Below are positions 35,871 through 47,198 of a DNA stretch of 64,000 bases, piece after piece (position 1 is the first letter of the stretch; each line of letters starts with the position of its first letter). The position numbers and the translations under genes are program-made. The DNA comes from Xiphophorus maculatus (taxonomy: Eukaryota > Chordata > Actinopteri > Cyprinodontiformes > Poeciliidae), in assembly GCF_002775205.1 (NCBI RefSeq), contig NC_036448.1:3560572-3624571 (forward strand). Direction: 5' to 3'. The notes under the pieces were generated by a model. That model worked only from the letters and a program-made list of their open reading frames with translations, had not been told where the DNA came from and searched no databases.

Positions 35871-38800
35871 TCAAACTCTGGAGCTTTTGGTCCCGATGTG
35901 CGACCGTGCAAATTCTACAAAGTCATCTATGAGGACGGGCCAGGCTCCTGTTGGGGAAGAACAAGGCAGAACATGAGGGTTTGCCAAAAAATACTAAAAA
36001 CAGTTGAAGGATTTTCTATCCGGATCATTGAGTGCGCAGTTTCCCTAACCTTCTTCGTCATAATTCGACATGTCATCTGTGATCATTGTGCTGAAGTCTA
36101 ATAAGAGATTCCAGGTGTCCTTAGGAATAGATTTCTTGTGGTGCTCCTGTAATCAAATGCACAATATTAGCAATTATGGAGAAAGCTGGTCTAAACAAAT
36201 TTCTATTTTTTTTTCCCCCATTCGTGTGTTTTTAATGACTTTTCATTTTAACCCACTGCCTTAGAGAAACGTCACAGATAGTTACATGTATGCGTACACT
36301 ACTGAGAAACCAGAAACAGGCCAGTCACAATAAATAAATCAATTAATTGCATGATGAATTAAAACTAACTCAATCATTTCAAGTTATTGTTTTCTCTTTC
36401 TCTGTCTCTCTAACAAAAGCTGGATGACAAAAGTCTTCAGTCTGGTGCTTTGGTCTCAACTTCCCATTTTTTGAAAGACAGTTCTGTTTACAGAGACTTC
36501 ATCATCCAATATATTTGTCATTTAAGCCGTTTTATTTATTTTGGATATTTAAAATGTCTTCCAGTTCTGCTATAAAAAGTCCATTAATATTTCAATTGTA
36601 TTGATCTATGAGAATGTTTTTATGCCATTATTACTTGAAATTGTTCTCAAAACAGCAATATAAATGTTTATCACAATAACCTCGGGGACAATTTATCGTC
36701 GAGCAAAATTTGTTACTGTGATGGAAGTAATTAATGTTTAAACTTTAAACAAATACAGTTGATATTTACATTTTTGATCCGACATTAAATCAAACTAAAC
36801 TTTCCGTTTAATATGAGCAAGAACTAAAAAATGTACTTCCTATTTGCTAAACTACTTGAATATGTATTGAAATTTTCCTTGAATTCATAAGTTTCTAAAT
36901 GTGTCCTCAGTATTTGCACTATTAAAAATAAAAATATTACATATATATTATGTCGCTCACTCAAGACTTTTCAGCTCTGTCCACTAATTTTCTACTAGAT
37001 TAAGATTACAGACTTTGATAGACACCCCAAAAATATTGGCTTTATGTTCTAGATCAGCCCTTGATACACCAAAACATCCCTACAGTGTGATGCTGCCACA
37101 TCCATGTTTCAGTTTGACACCGTGTTCACAGGCTTGCAAAGTCAAGTAACTATGTTGCCTTCAGTTGTTTTTAAAATATATATCAAACATAAGTTAAAAG
37201 AATTTTGACTTTGATACTTAACACCTTGAAATTGGGCCTCTGTCTCTTTAAAAACTCCTGCGCTTGCTGAAACTCCGCCTTCAGGAACTCATCACAACAT
37301 GGCTCCTCTGTTTAGTCTTTAGCAACGTTTTTAAAAGCATTTCACTGGAAAGTAGCTCTTATACTGAGCTCAGATGTTCCACCAGGTGTTTGCTAATTGC
37401 TGCTGGCTAGTCTGAAGGAGCTGTGAGGCAGAAGCTGCAAAGCTTGGGAACTGCAGCTCAGAGAAGGAGCTTTGTCTCGAGAGTTGGGCTATGTCCGTCC
37501 AGCTGAGTGGTTGCCATGGGAGATTAAAGGATTTCTCAAACATGCAAGAAAGAATTAAGGCAAGACTCCAGAATGTTTTTGATGAGGGAATAACATTATA
37601 ACATGATAAAAAGCTCAACAGAGTCAAATTAGCATAAATTCTGTACAATGTCAGCAGACATTAAGAACAAGCTAGGTAGATATGATTATTAAACCTTTGT
37701 TCCTGATGCATAGCCAGGCATGAACAATTGACATCAGAAATGTCCTGATAAACAACTCTTTTCAGCTGACCTCGTTTACAGACGAGACTCTTCCTTTTTC
37801 GGCGAGTCCACTCCTGTCTGGACAGAACAGGCAGCTTCTGATGATTCATTTTGCCAGATTGTGCGATAAGCTTTCAAAAAAACATTAAGGTGCGTTCCTT
37901 TCGCAACTGGCAGGAATGTGTACTGGGACTGGGAGTCCTGTTATCTGCAGAAACTGGGTAAAGAGAACTGGAGCTTGTGTGAGGGGGAAAAAATCCCTCA
38001 TTTTCAAATGTCCAAAATAAAAATAAAAAACAACTTGAAATCCAGCAACTTTGCAAATTATTCATACCTGATGAAATGTTTCAACTTTTCACAAACTTCA
38101 ATGTGTTTAATAAGGGTTTTAAACTACGGACCGACACAAAGTAGCAAATAAAAGTGTGTAAAAAGTATTTCTATGTATGTATTAATCTGGAAAGTGTGGC
38201 ACATAATTACAGGTCCAGGTTGTTTGGGTTATGTGTCTACCAGCTTTGTTCATCAGGAGACTAAAGTGGCTGCTCATTTCGTTATAAAATAGCAAGTCCC
38301 TGCCGTAGACAAACACACCTACAGCATGATGCTGCCACCACTATGGTTCAGCACTGGCAGGGTGTGTTGAGGACCAACTTGAGGTGATCTGTTGCATAAA
38401 ACTACAGTTTTCTGGCTGAAATCGATTATCGAAAAGCCTGACCTGACGATTTTTTTGGGATGAAAAGTCGACAAATATAACGACAGTGTGAGTTGGCAAC
38501 ACTGGTGTGACAATTGTAAATGTTTAAAATATATCTATATTAAAAAGAGGAAGAAAAAAACCAAATCAATGTCGATTTACAGGTCAGTCAGTTTATTTTT
38601 GCACCCCTAATAAAATCTTCATACATTTGATCAAACATTATATTAAGCTCTTCAGCTCTGCACTCCTTTAGCTTACTTTTTGTTAGAATTATTCTTTTGT
38701 GTGTATGTGTGCGTGCGTGTGTGTGTTTTTTCACTTTAAGAGAACATCTCCAGCTAGATGTATATCAGAATTTCAACTTACAAGTAAGTACTGGTTCCAC

Positions 38801-41443
38801 AAATCCAAGAACTTGAATCTCCCAGCCAGGACTAAATTCCAGTATGCAATCGCCATATCTAGATCTGTGATGAAAACCAGCAGGAGGTCATTAGAACTGA
38901 GGCGGAGAAAACAAACATGCCGGGACGCAGGCGATTCTTACCCAATCCCTTCTGACCAGGATTCTTGGCAAAATCAAATGTAAACTGGTAAAAGCCTTTA
39001 AATTTGCCCTGGTCCTTTAACTCCTGCTCCATCTTTGGCAGCTGAGATTTCAGCTTCTCTGTGCTGTCACACCTTTGAAAGAACAGAAAGGGTTTGTTTC
39101 ACCAACAGCGTTTCCATTACAAATGTGCACAAAAGTGTCGATATTCCGCTAATGTCGGAAAAGAAAAACCCAACAATTTCACAATTGCGGTATTTACATT
39201 AAATAAGAGATGCTGTTAAAATCACGTAAATAAGTTTGTTCAACCGATACGTTATTAAAAATTATGCCTCCCTATCGTCCTCCTATCATTTCCTGTCGTC
39301 GTCTTCGTTTTTTTCGCCAGTCGCAACATCCAATTGTGTATCCCGACATGTCATGTGATAAACGTGATGCAAAAAAAACTGTGTTTCTGTTGAAATACAC
39401 AACTTTTAACAAAGCCAAAAAACTCATTCCAAAACAAAAACGTCAGGCTTTCCCCCAGTATATTATAAGCCTGGCGGGCCACCAGGCTTTACATGCACCC
39501 CCAATAGGCTAGATGAAATATTTTTTGGACAAATGTTTTCCTGCAACAGATAATTGTCTAGCCAGATTTTCAAATTTCCTCTGAACTATAAACATTTTTA
39601 CTCAAAACCACGGAGGACCGTTGGGGCCCCTACCTCCAGGCTTTCTGGTGAATCCTTGAAATTTGTATCAAAAGACATGATTTAGTTTTTTTTAATTGCC
39701 ATGAAAATTTATTTTCAGAATTCCAATTTGCATAATTTTAAGATCAATGGAAACGCAGCTTTTGTTTTGTGGACAACGCTTCACAAAAGGAACCCCCCCT
39801 CCCAATAAAATAACAAAATGCTCTCACCCCAGTTCGGTCATGCCGTCCATGAACTCCTGTTTGGAAAATTCGCACTGTGTTGCTGCTCTGAACTTCCACG
39901 CTATGAGGAGGACACTTATACTGGCTGGATTCAGACCCAGGTCATCGCAGAACAGCTGGATCCCGTCAACGCCTATTTTGTTGTGATCGTGAGGTTCTAA
40001 AATCAGGAATGGAAAAATGTGGAATTACTTCATAGCTGAGTAGAAGTATATGGTTCTTAATTTGACCATTGTTTTGCTAAAGGCATACAGCAGTTTAATT
40101 AAAAAAAAAAACTTGATCAACATCAATGTTCACAGTTATAATAGAGCATCTGAAAGGAATGCTCAATGCTTTCTGCCACTGCAAAAAAAAAAAGACTAAG
40201 AATTGGTAAACTAGTTTTTAATCAATTCCATTGAGTTGAATTACAAAAACGACAAGGTTAGTACATTGTTGCACCTAAAATGAACTTACTACACCGCAAA
40301 ATGTTTTGAACACTGAACCAATTTCAATCACCAGGTAATATTTAGTTTGCCAAATAATTCTTTCCTCATTCATTTTGAACTATTTTCCCACCTGAATCAA
40401 ATGAATGTCTCGTTACCAGACATCTGCTGAACTCAATGACAGAAATTCGATCGTTCTGTGAATGACCACAAAGTTGAGTTGCAGAAACAATACCTGGTTG
40501 GGATGGGGTCTGAAAGACACCATGTCGATTGGTTCAAGACTCAGAGGTTAAAGGGATAGAAATAACCAAAACAAAGATGAGGTCCTGTTGTTGTTGTTAA
40601 AACTTCAGACATATCAATGTCAACTAACAGAACAAGGTCGGCCAGAAGATTTTTCTTTGGTCACAAACCAATTCATGTCTGGAAATGCTAAACTTTTAAA
40701 GAAGATTGATGCCCTTGTTCCTTTTATCAGTGACTGTGAAAATGGATTTAATTGAAACCGTCATCTTCAGGTGGCACCAAACACCAACGCAGGATAATGA
40801 ACACCACTTTCGCCCAATCTTCTGCGAGATATGTTGTGTATCTGACTGAACTGAGCTAAACCAACATTCTTTTTTGGGCAGTGGGGGTGGGGGGGGGGGT
40901 TGTTTCCATGAGTTTTCATATTCAAGATTCACCCCAGAAAACTTGCTAAGCCCGGTGGTTGGGCGCTAGGGCAGTCATTTTTCTTTAGTTAAATTTTTTT
41001 TTAAAGTTGACAGGAAATTTGAAAATATCACTTGATAATTATCTATTATTGAAAGATTGGAATATTAATACCTGAACACCAACTAAAGTCATAAAAAAAT
41101 GCAAACATTTTAAAAAGTCTTAAATAAATAAGCAATTTATTTGCTCAACAGTAGCTGTGGGGGCACAAGTAAAGCCTGGTGGCCTGCCAGGCTTATAATA
41201 CACTGGGGAAAACCCAGCATCTTGTTTACCTCTGTATCTGTTGAACAGCTGCTCCAGCCTCTTCTTGTCCAAGCCCCCCTTAGTATTTGAAACGTAGAGC
41301 TCTGGGTTCTGGAAAAACTTGTCCGTGGCAACGTCTAGCTTCCAGTCATTCTGAGACAAGCAGGCCACCGCAGTCTTCTCGTTGGATTGTGTAAAAATGA
41401 TAAACTGACGAACTTTGTCCTTCTGAAGGGACTTCAGCTTGTT
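35871..41443 (-). CDS. dcun1d1: DCN1-like protein 1, cullin neddylation E3 (start exon not included)
   Basis: DCUN1D1 helps transfer NEDD8 from UBE2M to cullins, activating cullin-RING ubiquitin ligases. Coding exons on the minus strand: 41230-41443, 39828-39996, 38942-39072, 38782-38864, 36050-36146, 35871-35947. With a separate initiator ATG the total is 257 aa (human 259). Exon 41230-41443 encodes the UBA domain ([39 protein letters not shown]). The rest is the PONY domain, with [56 protein letters not shown] and the C-terminal [15 protein letters not shown]. The start is not settled: in vertebrates the first exon ends right after ATG, and here an ATG followed by GT lies at 41871-41873, a plausible but unproven first exon. 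It is transcribed away from setd9. Its introns hold Tc1-like relics, an R1 repeat copy and a pair of inverted repeats. Confidence 0.93.
37065..37135 (-). pseudogene. Tc1-like transposase scrap
   Basis: In a dcun1d1 intron, the phrase CTACAGTGTGATGCTGCCAC followed by ATGTTTCAG, read on the minus strand, gives a decayed version of the Tc1 transposase GGGSIMLWG motif (here KHGCGSITL). It is too short to place further. Confidence 0.35.
37240..37620 (-). repeat. Dispersed repeat family R1, copy 2 (inverted)
   Basis: In a dcun1d1 intron, the minus strand carries the same ordered phrases as the other R1 copies: CTTTCTTGCATGTTTGAGAA, ATCCTTTAATCTCCCATGGC, AACCACTCAGCTGG, CAGCAGCAATTAGCAAACAC and TTTAAAGAGACAGAGGCCCA. 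It is non-coding. Confidence 0.8.
38310..38410 (-). pseudogene. Tc1-like transposase scrap
   Basis: The minus strand reads [10 protein letters not shown] then stop, matching the GGGSIMLWG motif of Tc1/mariner transposases. The + strand shows CTACAGCATGATGCTGCCAC. It is a short relic in a dcun1d1 intron. Confidence 0.4.
39445..39503. repeat. Left arm of inverted repeat pair in dcun1d1
   Basis: The stretch containing TATTATAAGCCTGGCGGGCC and ACCAGGCTTTACATG reappears in reverse complement at 41157-41213 with few mismatches, about 1.65 kb away in the same primary transcript. It is probably the end of a dispersed element. Confidence 0.75.
41157..41213. repeat. Right arm of inverted repeat pair in dcun1d1
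   Basis: Reverse complement of 39445-39503 (here AAAGCCTGGTGGCCTGCCAG then GCTTATAATACACTGG). Its edge is about 16 bases from the 5' splice site of the UBA exon (41230), so pairing with the other arm could place a double-stranded RNA stem beside that donor. Confidence 0.75.
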
Positions 41444-42339
41444 CTGCAGTGAAGAAAAACACAACACACACAATAATAAACTGCAATTATTAAGTATGTG
41501 CAAACGTGTTGTTGTTTTTTTTTTTTACGTAAGGCCTCCATATAGCACATGGAACATGAAATTACTACCTTTCATATTTTATGATCACACTTAAACATGA
41601 CAAAGAAAAAGAAAAACAATTACCTACAATTCCAACATAAGTTCACAATTTTAACTAACGGATATTACATTTAAATAACTAAAAATACATTTGACTTTTG
41701 ACACATTCAAATGATTGAGACATGCACATGTTTATTAAGTGTACTTACTTCCAATTTTAATTAAAACACACTATAATTATAAAAGTACCAGGTTACTTGC
41801 CATCACACATATATTAACTTTAAGATGGTTCTATTTCTGATTCTAAGGATTAATTGTGGTTTTGGTCCACCATTTGCAGCTACAAAACCTTCAATCAGAG
41901 CGAGGAGTTTCCCTAGAGCAAGCTAACTAAACACGGGGGGTTAGGTACTTACCTAACCTAGCGCTAACAAGACGAGCTACATTTGTTTTCGCTATTGTAA
42001 GGAGAGGTTCCTTATTGAACCCACTCAAACTACTACTATTCTAATTAGGAACCAAAAAAAAGACAGAATTTTCTTGCCATGTTTGTCTCGACCAGACTTT
42101 CTTCGTTCCCATCCAGCTAGCAACTGAGTTTTTACAAATTGAACTACAAGCCTTTTTCCGGTTGCAAAGTTACGCTTCAAAATAAAAGTGAAACCCCCAC
42201 GAACGGCCAGTCGTGTCAAATGTGAAACTATAGTCGTGAGTTGCATTCAACAGTTGGATAGACCTGCTCAACACAGACAATTAAACATCTTATGTTAGTT
42301 TTTGTTTTTTAAAAAAAGCTAAACTGATACAAAACTTTT

Positions 42340-42353
42340 CGGAAGTGACGTAA
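42340..42353. promoter_or_regulatory. ETS/CRE-like site between dcun1d1 and setd9
   Basis: CGGAAGTGACGTAA combines an ETS core (CGGAAGT) with a CRE/ATF core (TGACGTAA). It lies between the divergently transcribed dcun1d1 and setd9. Such sites are typical of TATA-less housekeeping and bidirectional promoters. No transcription start can be read from sequence alone. Confidence 0.55.
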
Positions 42354-42765
42354 GAGCGCAAGTGCGTTCAAGTCATGGTCGGAATACCTAGTTCCGAGTT
42401 CCTAGTGAGGGAAGAGAGGTGTAGAGAGAGAAATGGAAGAAAGAGAAAGATAGAAATGTTATAATAAAATTATTGGAAAATCGAAGGCGTTCAAGCGGCC
42501 TTGTGTTCAACATGGCTGTAGCGTACATAAAATGTACGCTAACAGTTCTAACAGTTCACTTTTATTTCTACCAGTAGTTAATATTACAAATTACCACCTA
42601 CATCGCAACCTATGGTTTCCGACCTGCTTTTATTTGTTATTATTTTTTAATTTTCCCACCAGTAGCTCGAATGCGCCGTACCGGGTGTGACGCACTTCTC
42701 CGTTCCCTTTCGAGGGAACGTGAACGCAGCAAGCAAACTGCTTCCTTGTCCCGTTTGGTTCCTGG

Positions 42766-43602
42766 ATGTTTACAGCGGCTCTCCGGCGGTTTCGAGAGAA
42801 ATGGAGATCTTACAGACACCGCTTCGTGCCCTGGGTTGTGTTTAACCTGTCGAAGAATGAGAAGACCCTGCGGCGGGTGACGGAGCCCTCAGAAGACAAA
42901 GTGATCCCAGATGAGCAGGTCTCGCAGAGCCTCCTGGGGCTCTCCAGAGCCCTCCTCAGGAACAGCGGGGGGCTGCTCCTGGGAGCCCACACGAACTTCC
43001 CGCCCCGGTTTCCGCTTCACCGGGAGCAGAACGAAGGAGACGTTCTGTTTCAAACTCTGGGATTCTGCATCGAGAGGAGGCCCAGTTCTTTAGCCTTTGC
43101 GGGAACCGGGGTGTTTGTCACCAGAGGAGTCGTACCCAAAGGAGCAACAGTTGCCATGTATCCTGGTACAATTTATCAGCCCTACGAGCCCATCCTCCTT
43201 CAGTCCATCAGAAACCCCTTTGTGTTCCGCTGTATTGACGGGGTCCTGGTGGATGGGAATGACAGAGGCATCTCCAGGATGGTGTTCAGGTCGTGCAGTG
43301 GCAGGGACAGAATGGGCCCGTACCTGACAAGTGACGCCAGCTGGCTGACGGACAGTCCGCTCAACCCACTGGCCGTGGGTCAGTACGTCAACAACTGCTC
43401 CAACGAAAGGCCCGCCAACGTCTGCTACCAGGAGTACGACGTCCCGGACAGCTTTCCCCTGGAGCTCCGCCAGTATCTGCCAAACGTCAACTACAGCCAG
43501 CACTGTACCCAGAGGCCTCTGCGCTGCGTGGTCCTGGTGTCGCTCAGAGACATAAGAGCAGGAGAGGAACTTTTCTCCAACTACTACACCATTGTGCGCT
43601 GA
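42766..43602 (+). CDS. setd9: SET domain-containing protein 9, single exon
   Basis: An uninterrupted 278-aa frame homologous along its full length to SETD9 (human 299 aa), a poorly characterised SET-domain protein presumed to be a lysine methyltransferase. The start is fixed by alignment of the N-terminus: MFTAALRRFREKWRSYRHRF then VPWVVFNLSKNEKTLRRV. SET motifs visible are GTGVFVTRGVVPKGATVAMY then PGTIY (about 110-135), IDGVLVDGNDRGIS (about 157-170), GQYVNNCSNERPANVCYQEY (about 205-224) and DIRAGEELFSNYYTIVR at the end. The NNCSN box matches what I recall of the human protein, so it is not a loss. The frame has no stops or frameshifts and GC-rich, normal-looking codon use. The human gene is split into several exons, so an intronless copy could be a retrogene; no poly(A) tail or duplication is visible. 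It is head-to-head with dcun1d1. AATAAA hexamers at 43627-43640 probably end the transcript. Confidence 0.92.
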   Translation: MFTAALRRFREKWRSYRHRFVPWVVFNLSKNEKTLRRVTEPSEDKVIPDEQVSQSLLGLSRALLRNSGGLLLGAHTNFPPRFPLHREQNEGDVLFQTLGFCIERRPSSLAFAGTGVFVTRGVVPKGATVAMYPGTIYQPYEPILLQSIRNPFVFRCIDGVLVDGNDRGISRMVFRSCSGRDRMGPYLTSDASWLTDSPLNPLAVGQYVNNCSNERPANVCYQEYDVPDSFPLELRQYLPNVNYSQHCTQRPLRCVVLVSLRDIRAGEELFSNYYTIVR

Positions 43603-43626
43603 AAATAGTCACATTTTCTTACCAAA

Positions 43627-43640
43627 AATAAATAAATAAA
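43627..43640 (+). terminator. setd9 poly(A) signals
   Basis: Three overlapping AATAAA hexamers start 25 bases after the setd9 stop codon, implying a very short 3' UTR. No strong GT-rich downstream element was noted. Confidence 0.5.
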
Positions 43641-43944
43641 GAGCAAAAAAGCAACACAATAAGCAGGCTTCCAGACATTTTATTAATCCACTGCGATTTC
43701 TATTTGACATCATTCTCACTTTGTTTTGTGGCACACTGCAAAAAACACAGAAAATATTACCAAGTAATTTTGGTTTAGTTTCTTGTGCAATTATCATAGT
43801 GCACTTGAAATGAGACAAAACTAACATATAAGTAACGTTAAAGCATCAGGTGATTGCTTAGAGTCAACAATTCATTAATACTGATATAAATGGAAGATGA
43901 TTTCACTTATGACATGGGGAAAAAAATGTCTTGTTATAAGTTAA

Positions 43945-45542
43945 CCTTCCTATGGTGTTAGGGTCCCTACGGACCCGTTTTGAGTTTTAGCATGCATAAA
44001 AGTACTTCATACATTTGTTTTTTGCGTTGAAACTTTTTGACTTTGTCAGGGACTTCCATTTAAACAAAGTAAAATCAAATTTTTTTTTTTTGCTAAATTA
44101 TAAAGTGCTCTGGTGAAAAAAATGACTTTTGTGGTGTTCGGGTCATTTGTGACCCGGTTAAAATTTTCAATTATAAAACAATAAAAAATGCCAAAAATTA
44201 AATCATGAACACACAATCAACCAACAGCCTCTTCCTCCAACCACTTGAGCTTCATTTAGGGGCTTTTCTCTTTGCCTTTTTGTGAGAACAAACAAAGGGA
44301 GACATGTCCAGGTTTGTCAAGCCATTTGAATGTAGAGGTGGTGACTTGCAGAGTACACATCTCCAATTCACAGGATGCAACAATGAGGAGAAGATTCACT
44401 GTAAATGAAGCTTTGGATCACATCTTTGCTGCAAATGAGGCAGAGGACACACAGGATTTTAGCGATGGAGATGAGCAGGTCTCTGAGAACGAAGATGATG
44501 TGGAGTACCAATTGGAAGAAACAGACACAACTGATCAGTCTGAAGAGGAGGTCACTGGTGCTGAAGCTGCTCCTGCTGAATCATTCCAATCCAAATGTGG
44601 CAACATCCGTTGGAGCACAGTTCCTCCTGAAGTGCATGGAAGGACAGCTGCTGCAAACATCATCAAAATGACCCCTGGGGTCACGAGGTTTGCTGTGACA
44701 AGAGTAAGTGACATCAAGACGTGCTTTGATCTTTTTTTTTGCCATTGTCATTAAAAAAAGTCATAATTGCTATGACAAACCTTGAGGGGAAAAAAGTCCA
44801 TGGCAACACGTGGAAAGGCATTGATGAGACGTACCTGGATGCCTACATTGGTGTTCTCCTCCTTGCTGGAGTTTACAGATCCAGCAATGAGGCAACTGAG
44901 AGTCTCTGGGATGCATCAACGGGCAGAAATATTTTCCGGGCAACAATGTCTCTTCTGACCTTTCAGATGATCTCAAGAGTCCTCAGATTTGACAATCGAG
45001 ACACCAGAGCAAAATCTGACAAGCTGGCTCCCATCAGGGATGTTTGGGAGAGATGGGTGCAACTCCTTCCACTGATGTTCAACCCAGGGCCAGAGGTTTT
45101 GCTCTTTTCTTGAAGTAAATATATACGGATCCAAAATGACCCGAAACACCATAGATGTTACTATATTTGATCATATTAAAATAAATTTTTTTTTTTGTTC
45201 AGTTCAACATTTAAGAAATGTGTTTTAATATCTCTCAGTTACACTCAGGTAACAGAAAAACTGATTATTTTGTTTCCTTCTTCTCTTAAGGTTCATTTGA
45301 CCACTTTTTAGACATTGAAAACGAGGGGTATGCTGTTAAAACAAAGGCCCAGGGGGCCACAAAAAAATATGAAAACCAATCTTTTCATGGATGAGGGAGC
45401 CCAACCAGCTAAACAAGAGTTAAGAAAAACATTGGATGATAAAAGATTGTTTTTAGGGTATTTTATGGCTGATTTAATACACGGGTCCAAAATGACCCGC
45501 TAACACTACAGATGGCAGCAGAAAGCTAACACCAGAGGAAGG
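43945..45542 (+). mobile_element. Defective piggyBac transposon
   Basis: About 1.6 kb bounded by 17-bp terminal inverted repeats: CCTTCCTATGGTGTTAG at the left, and CTAACACCAGAGGAAGG at the right, which is its reverse complement with one mismatch. The left flank is TTAA (43941-43944) and the right flank ATAA (45543-45546), i.e. the piggyBac TTAA target duplication with one substitution. Subterminal GGGTC/GACCC motifs recur inside, for example near 44134-44155 and 45482-45500. It encodes only a broken N-terminal transposase part and cannot move itself. Confidence 0.88.
44383..45113 (+). pseudogene. Truncated, frameshifted piggyBac transposase
   Basis: The first frame (from 44383) gives the acidic N-terminus of a PGBD-type transposase (MRRRFTVNEALDHIFAANEA, then many D/E residues) and ends at 44754. 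The next homologous part is in another frame from about 44769, with GNTWKGIDETYLDAYIGVLL, LRFDNRDTRAKSDKLAPIRD and VWERWVQLLPLMFNPGPEV. It stops at 45113, just before the segment where the first catalytic aspartate is expected. The catalytic domain is absent, so this is a dead gene. Confidence 0.85.
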
Positions 45543-46144
45543 ATAATCTGCCAACAGAAGAAGTACTTCTATTCAGCTATACAGCTATTCATGTAAAAAC
45601 AAGCTACTACATCTTGTTGAAAACTTACTTTTAAGTTGGTTTTGTGTTGTTTCAAGTGTATTCATATATGTGCACTAGAAACTAGACCGAAATCACAAGT
45701 TTGTCAGCACTTGGAGAAGGCAGAGATCAGTTTTTTTCCACAGATTATCTGTCACATCCCATGTCACTGTGTCGTGACAGTTTCAACAAATGTCCTTTCA
45801 TAAAAGTTACATACTGCAGCTTCAAGGTGAATATTTAGATTGTCTAAGTCTAGGTCTGGATATTTGATCACACTTCATAAAGTTCATTTAAAGGGGTTGA
45901 CGTCACCAAACAACGTCAGCAGGTTTGGGTTGAGTTTTGAACATTGTAGAAATTTGCTGTCGCCCCGCTTTATCTATTCCAAAACAAGTTTGGACGTGTT
46001 TGGGACGATTTCCCTACTGGAACACACTTTTTCCACATGTTCACAGTCTATATGTGTATTGTTTATTTTGGAGGAACTTGTAGACGTTAGGGACAGTCCT
46101 TACATTCTCATTTGTTCCACCCAACTTGTGTGATGCACCAGTAG

Positions 46145-46210
46145 GATCAAAAGCAGTGAAACACCCCAACAGCGTAATGCTACCTACACCATGCTTGACA
46201 GATAGCAAAG
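46145..46210 (-). pseudogene. Tc1-like transposase scrap
   Basis: CCCAACAGCGTAATGCTACC followed by TACACCATGCTTGACAG resembles, on the minus strand, the Tc1 KHGxGSIMLWG region. It is a short, heavily decayed relic in the spacer between setd9 and eif4a2. Confidence 0.3.
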
Positions 46211-47015
46211 ATTTATTATACTGTAAGTTGTAGCACTGTATTTGACTGGAAAAGCTGCATGCATATGAACCTCATCATGGTTTCGCCAACACTCAATTAA
46301 ACAAAGTCCAAACGAGGTGTAGCGTTTATTACAACGTTGACTTTAATTAAATGAAGTGGATTTATGGTAACTTGTTTTTTTTCATGTAGTTAATCTAAAC
46401 ATTTGAATTAAATAAGTTGAGGGCTTTTTGAGGTAAAAACATTTTTTAAAATGAGCTTAGTCATTAGTCAGTGATCAGACTGGCCAGAGAGGTATCCCAC
46501 AGCAGCAGCAACCAGTTACAGAAACTAGCTTTAAGATGCTAAAGGTTCAACGGTAGACTCCAAAGCTTCATCTATGTAGTCTTTATAAACTATGTAGTCA
46601 GTTTATAAAGACTGAGCTCACTATCAAAGCACTTATTAGGTATTTTTCGGGACGTATTTTTGTGAAACCGTACCATGAGTGAGCTATACATTCATTTTCA
46701 TGACCATCTCGTTCTAGCTGAGTGTGTAGCGTTGCGTTTGCTCGTGTTTGTTTTTCTGAAAAATGGGCAAAAAAATCACTGATTTCTGTAAAAGTTTGAG
46801 TAGACAGAACCAATAAAAAGCAGAAGGCAAGAGCTGTTTCAGTAAAGAAATTTTCTTTTAAAGAATGTGCTTCTGAAATGTATTGGGGGTTATATGCACA
46901 AGAATTAATTAGCTTTGGGTGTTGTTTAAATCATTACTGCATGCTCAGATTTACTAAGTTAAGTTACGCTCACTGAAATGGCACAGGTTAAGTTACTCAA
47001 TCACACTAAGAAATG

Positions 47016-47198
47016 GGGCGTGCTGTGGTGGCGCGACCCACATTTGGAGGCCTTGAGTCCTCGTCATGGGTTCGATTCCCAGACCCGGCGACATTTACTG
47101 CATGTCTTTCTCCTTCCTCTTTCCTGTCAGCCTACTTTCATATAAGGGACACTAGAGCCCACAAAAAGACCCCCTAAAGGAGAGGGGGGGGGGAAACA
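47016..47198 (+). mobile_element. tRNA-derived SINE with 11-bp target duplication
   Basis: The element opens GGGCGTGCTGTGGTGGCGC and has a tRNA-like head with a B-box, GGGTTCGATTCCC (about 47068-47080). The body contains CCTGTCAGCCTACTTTCATA and AAGGGACACTAGAGCCCACA, which I recognise from a common fish SINE. It is flanked on both sides by ACTAAGAAATG (47005-47015 and 47199-47209), an exact 11-bp duplication expected of LINE-mediated insertion. Perfect duplication suggests a fairly recent insertion. Confidence 0.88.

Larger units (their letters stand above)
43735..45690. repeat. Fold-back repeat copy 3, split by a piggyBac element
   Basis: The left part (43735-43944) and right part (45547-45690) together follow the fold-back family seen at 19795-20070. 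The left has GTGCACTTGAAATGAGACAA, AACATATAAGTAAC and GACATGGGG...TGTCTTGTTATAAG. The right has CTGCCAACAGAAGAAGTACT and TGTGCACTAGAAACTAGACC. The piggyBac element at 43945-45542 sits between them. Confidence 0.7.

Noticed and set aside
43090-43503. 137-aa minus-strand frame opposite setd9
   Set aside because: It is a GC-rich shadow of the setd9 coding strand with no family motif.
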